From Candidatus Fermentibacterota bacterium (GTDB lineage: Bacteria > JAFGKV01), in assembly GCA_030620115.1 (NCBI GenBank), contig JAUXFG010000008.1, positions 1-43,945 of the forward strand: a DNA stretch of 43,945 bases. The letters run 5' to 3'. The notes under the pieces were generated by a model, which was given only the letters and a program-made list of their open reading frames with translations, searched no databases and was not told the DNA's origin. Positions within the stretch are counted from its first letter, which is position 1. Each line of letters begins with the position of its first letter. A program made the position numbers and the translations under genes. Shown piece after piece: positions 41,891 to 43,945 of the stretch.

Positions 41891-42584
41891 GGATCCTCAT
41901 ACTCTGATGTTCTGGAAATGAGCTGGCATTGTGCCCCGAAGGGGTGAGACATACCAGCCCAGGGCAAGCCCGATAGGGCGTAACCCTGGGGCAGGGTAAC
42001 AAAATGCCCTCAGCCCTGAAAGTGCGAGACATAGAAAGGACAAGAGGATGGATAAGGGACTGTCACGCCCTTTCAGGGCTGGAGGGATTACCATTATGGT
42101 ATAATGGAGTCAGGCAGCTCGCGGACGAAGGTAACTTGATCGGAATCGGCATCGCGATCGGAATCGGTATCGAATAGAGGAGTCATAACATGGCCCTCAG
42201 TCATGGGAATCTGAACATGCGATGAGGGCGAGAGTTTTGATGTGATTGATTTCGATAGCGTTAGCGATGGCGATTCCGATCCCAATCCCGATAGCGATGA
42301 TGTTGTGGAGGAGAATGAATAGCCACGGCGTGATGTGTGTTCAATAGTCGTCCTTGCGAACGCGGGAAAGCCTGGATGCTATGACTTGTTGAGATGCTAT
42401 GATCTCGGTTCTCACGTGCCAACGGGCCTGCTATTCGGGGCTCTGGTGCTCGCATGAGAGTTGCAGGGCTTGGCATGTTCCATTAAGATTTCTCCCCTCG
42501 GGAGGATTATGCCATGAATCTGCTTACCAACATGAGTGAGATTGCAGACCAGCCCGTTTCTCATGAAGAAGGGCCCCGGAACTG
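41891..42584. repeat. Non-coding repeat module, copy II
   Basis: The long gap after the methyltransferase, no gene. 41905-42087 aligns with 16711-16890 (TGATGTTCTGGAAATGAG to CCCTTTCAGGGCT). Next come hexamer tracts of GATCGG type (42138-42173) and the inverse CCGATC type (42259-42297), forming an inverted pair. GATGATGTTGTGGA and GGCGTGATGTGTGTT (42296-42341) are shared with copy I. The last 150 bases before the PEGA gene show nothing recognisable. 41543-41748 is also empty. Confidence 0.8.
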
Positions 42585-43802
42585 ATGAAACCCCTTTGCA
42601 AACAGAGCGTGGCAATGCTGCTCCTGGGGCTTCTATCTCCCGCAGTGCCGTTGTTGGAGGCCACGAATACCGATCCCCCTATCAGTGATCCTTCTCATGG
42701 CCTGCTTGTGCTTGAGGTGTCAGAGGATGGTGCGGATGTCTATACCGACAATAAATGGGTGGGCGTAAGCCCGTTTCCGTTGCAGAGGCTCACGCCGGCC
42801 GTACATGTCGTGGGGGCGAGCAAACCAGGCTTTCTCCAGGAATCGAAGACGATCTGGATCACCTCGGGGGAAACATTGCATGTCGCGCTGGCGCTCAAGC
42901 CCCTCAAGGGTATACTGTGGGTGGAGGCGTCGGAGGATAGCGCCCTTGTTGAGATCGATGGAATGAGGATTGGGCTGAGCCCAGTCTCTCCCTTCCAGCT
43001 AGTGGTGGGTGAACATGTACTGCGGGCGAGAAAAAAACGATATCAGACCGAGACAATGACGGTTCGTGTGAGTTCGGGGGATACGACGCGGGCGAGGATC
43101 GAGCTCAGACCAGATCACGGAGTGATACTGGTAGAGGTATCGGAAGAGGATGCCGAAATATATGTTGATAATAGGTCAATGGGCATAGGCCCGTTTCTGC
43201 GGCGGAGACTGAAGCCCGGCGTGCATGTCGTGGGAGCGAGCAAGCCGGGTTTTCTCCAGGAATCGAAGATAATCAGTATCGCGGCCGGAGATACGATACG
43301 CATCTTTTTTGAGTTCCAAATAAGGAGGCCTCCCAAGGGGGTACTTCAGGTGGAAGTATCGGAAATGGGTGCTCTGGTAGAGATCGACGGAAAGCGAAAG
43401 GGGATCAGCCCCGTTGACCTTTTTGTCATCGAGGCCGGTACTCATGTGGTGGTGGCCAGCAAACGAGGTTACTTCGAATCGAGGACCAGGGTGCGGGTTA
43501 CCCCTCGGGATACGATGCTGGTGGCGCTGAAGCTCGCGCCCCGACCGGGGATTGTTCTCATCGAAGTATCTGAGGCGAGCACACAGGTCTATATCGACAA
43601 CAAACAAGTTGGCATGAGCCCTGTCCCGGCGTATGAGCTGGCGCCTGGGGTGCACGCGATTGGTGTGCGCAAATTTGGCTATATCGAAGAGGCGAAGATA
43701 ATAGCGGTTGCGCCAGGGGATACGGTACGGGTGGCCTTCGAACTCAATCTGCGCTCCTCTCGTCACGAGGCATTCATCGATGAAGAGATCATAGTCAAGT
43801 AG
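42585..43802 (+). CDS. Secreted protein of five tandem PEGA domains
   Basis: 405 residues. An N-terminal signal (about 1-27, CKQSVAMLLLGLLSPAVPLLEA) is followed by five PEGA repeats of about 72 residues (starting near 39, 109, 180, 253 and 324). Each runs LxVEVSE...VYxDNKxxGxSPxxxxxLxPGxHVVxxxKxGY...VxxGDTxxxxxEL. Repeats 1, 3 and 5 carry a DNK/DNR turn, and repeats 2 and 4 carry VEIDGMR or VEIDGKR. The array therefore reads A-B-A-B-A. Repeats 1 and 3 are nearly identical in DNA around 42802-42850 and 43222-43270. PEGA domains are common in surface proteins and link S-layer or envelope parts. The start ATG 42585 has only a weak SD. Confidence 0.9.
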   Translation: MKPLCKQSVAMLLLGLLSPAVPLLEATNTDPPISDPSHGLLVLEVSEDGADVYTDNKWVGVSPFPLQRLTPAVHVVGASKPGFLQESKTIWITSGETLHVALALKPLKGILWVEASEDSALVEIDGMRIGLSPVSPFQLVVGEHVLRARKKRYQTETMTVRVSSGDTTRARIELRPDHGVILVEVSEEDAEIYVDNRSMGIGPFLRRRLKPGVHVVGASKPGFLQESKIISIAAGDTIRIFFEFQIRRPPKGVLQVEVSEMGALVEIDGKRKGISPVDLFVIEAGTHVVVASKRGYFESRTRVRVTPRDTMLVALKLAPRPGIVLIEVSEASTQVYIDNKQVGMSPVPAYELAPGVHAIGVRKFGYIEEAKIIAVAPGDTVRVAFELNLRSSRHEAFIDEEIIVK

Positions 43803-43928
43803 TAGGCGAAGAATAATGTTGTGCGAAAGGTGCTGGGGGGTTATATTGGGGGGCGAAAGACAAAGGGCGAATATGCCCAATAAGTGAGGAGAGAAGAGAG
43901 AGGCCCTGGCGATTAAGCGGGGCCGAAG

Positions 43929-43945
43929 TGGTCTTTGACAACTGA
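43929..43945 (+). promoter_or_regulatory. boxA-like motif at the window end
   Basis: TGGTCTTTGACAACTGA, the last bases of the window, resembles the boxA/leader motif often found just before 16S rRNA genes (TGCTCTTTGAAAACTGA-type). The 126 bases before it have no gene. The downstream sequence is not visible. Similar strings also occur by chance or before CRISPR arrays. Confidence 0.3.

Noticed and set aside
1-43945. tRNA, rRNA, tmRNA or RNase P genes
   Set aside because: I looked for T-loop GTTCGAATC-type and other conserved cores on both strands; matches fall only in the CATCGAAC repeats and lack cloverleaf context.

Overview
The window is about 44 kb of bacterial chromosome of fairly high GC, with roughly 25 protein genes, no tRNA or rRNA gene that I can recognise, and an unusually rich set of intergenic repeats. 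Several features suggest a Gram-negative member of the FCB superphylum or a neighbouring candidate phylum. These are apolipoprotein N-acyltransferase and lipoprotein signals, a complete Bacteroides-aerotolerance (Bat) type operon, secreted proteins ending in FlgD-like/T9SS-type C-terminal domains, a GEVED domain, and S8 proteases with the FCB-type propeptide. The exact phylum cannot be fixed from the sequence. TTG and GTG starts with good Shine-Dalgarno (SD) sequences are common.

Layout. (1) Positions 1-8116, minus strand, is a tightly packed housekeeping run read in the order rsfS, argS, MTA phosphorylase, PfkB sugar kinase, Gfo/Idh/MocA oxidoreductase, lnt, class I glutamine amidotransferase, inositol monophosphatase (cut by the window edge). 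Many junctions overlap. (2) Positions 8312-13109, plus strand, hold a secreted subtilase and an unusual fusion of a YqeG-like HAD phosphatase to a polytopic membrane domain. (3) Positions 13258-18852 hold a ferritin-like helical protein, a GEVED surface protein and a secreted beta-propeller, separated by repeat-filled spacers. (4) Positions 19138-20677 are an intact IS701-type insertion sequence with terminal inverted repeats and a CTAG target duplication, sitting inside a small palindromic repeat. (5) Positions 21538-30619 are the Bat operon: MoxR ATPase, DUF58, lipoprotein with C-terminal helical domain, two VWA proteins, TPR protein, BatD and BatE-like. It is interrupted twice by palindromic repeat elements. 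(6) Positions 31325-35213 hold a PilX-like protein and a secreted prolyl oligopeptidase. (7) Positions 35607-40665, minus strand, hold a lipoprotein serpin directly downstream of a 1214-residue subtilase. (8) Positions 40814-43802 hold a methyltransferase, a MITE with 8-bp target duplication, a second copy of a long repeat module, and a five-domain PEGA protein.

The genes suggest a cell that processes a lipoprotein-rich envelope, secretes several proteases and controls at least some of them with a serpin. The Bat locus is a known envelope-stress/chaperone-type system in which MoxR and VWA proteins act together. The most unusual content is the repeat landscape. At least eight repeat families have consistent placements: one sits just upstream of start codons and carries the SD, and others sit just after stop codons. 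There is also direct insertion evidence for two mobile elements.
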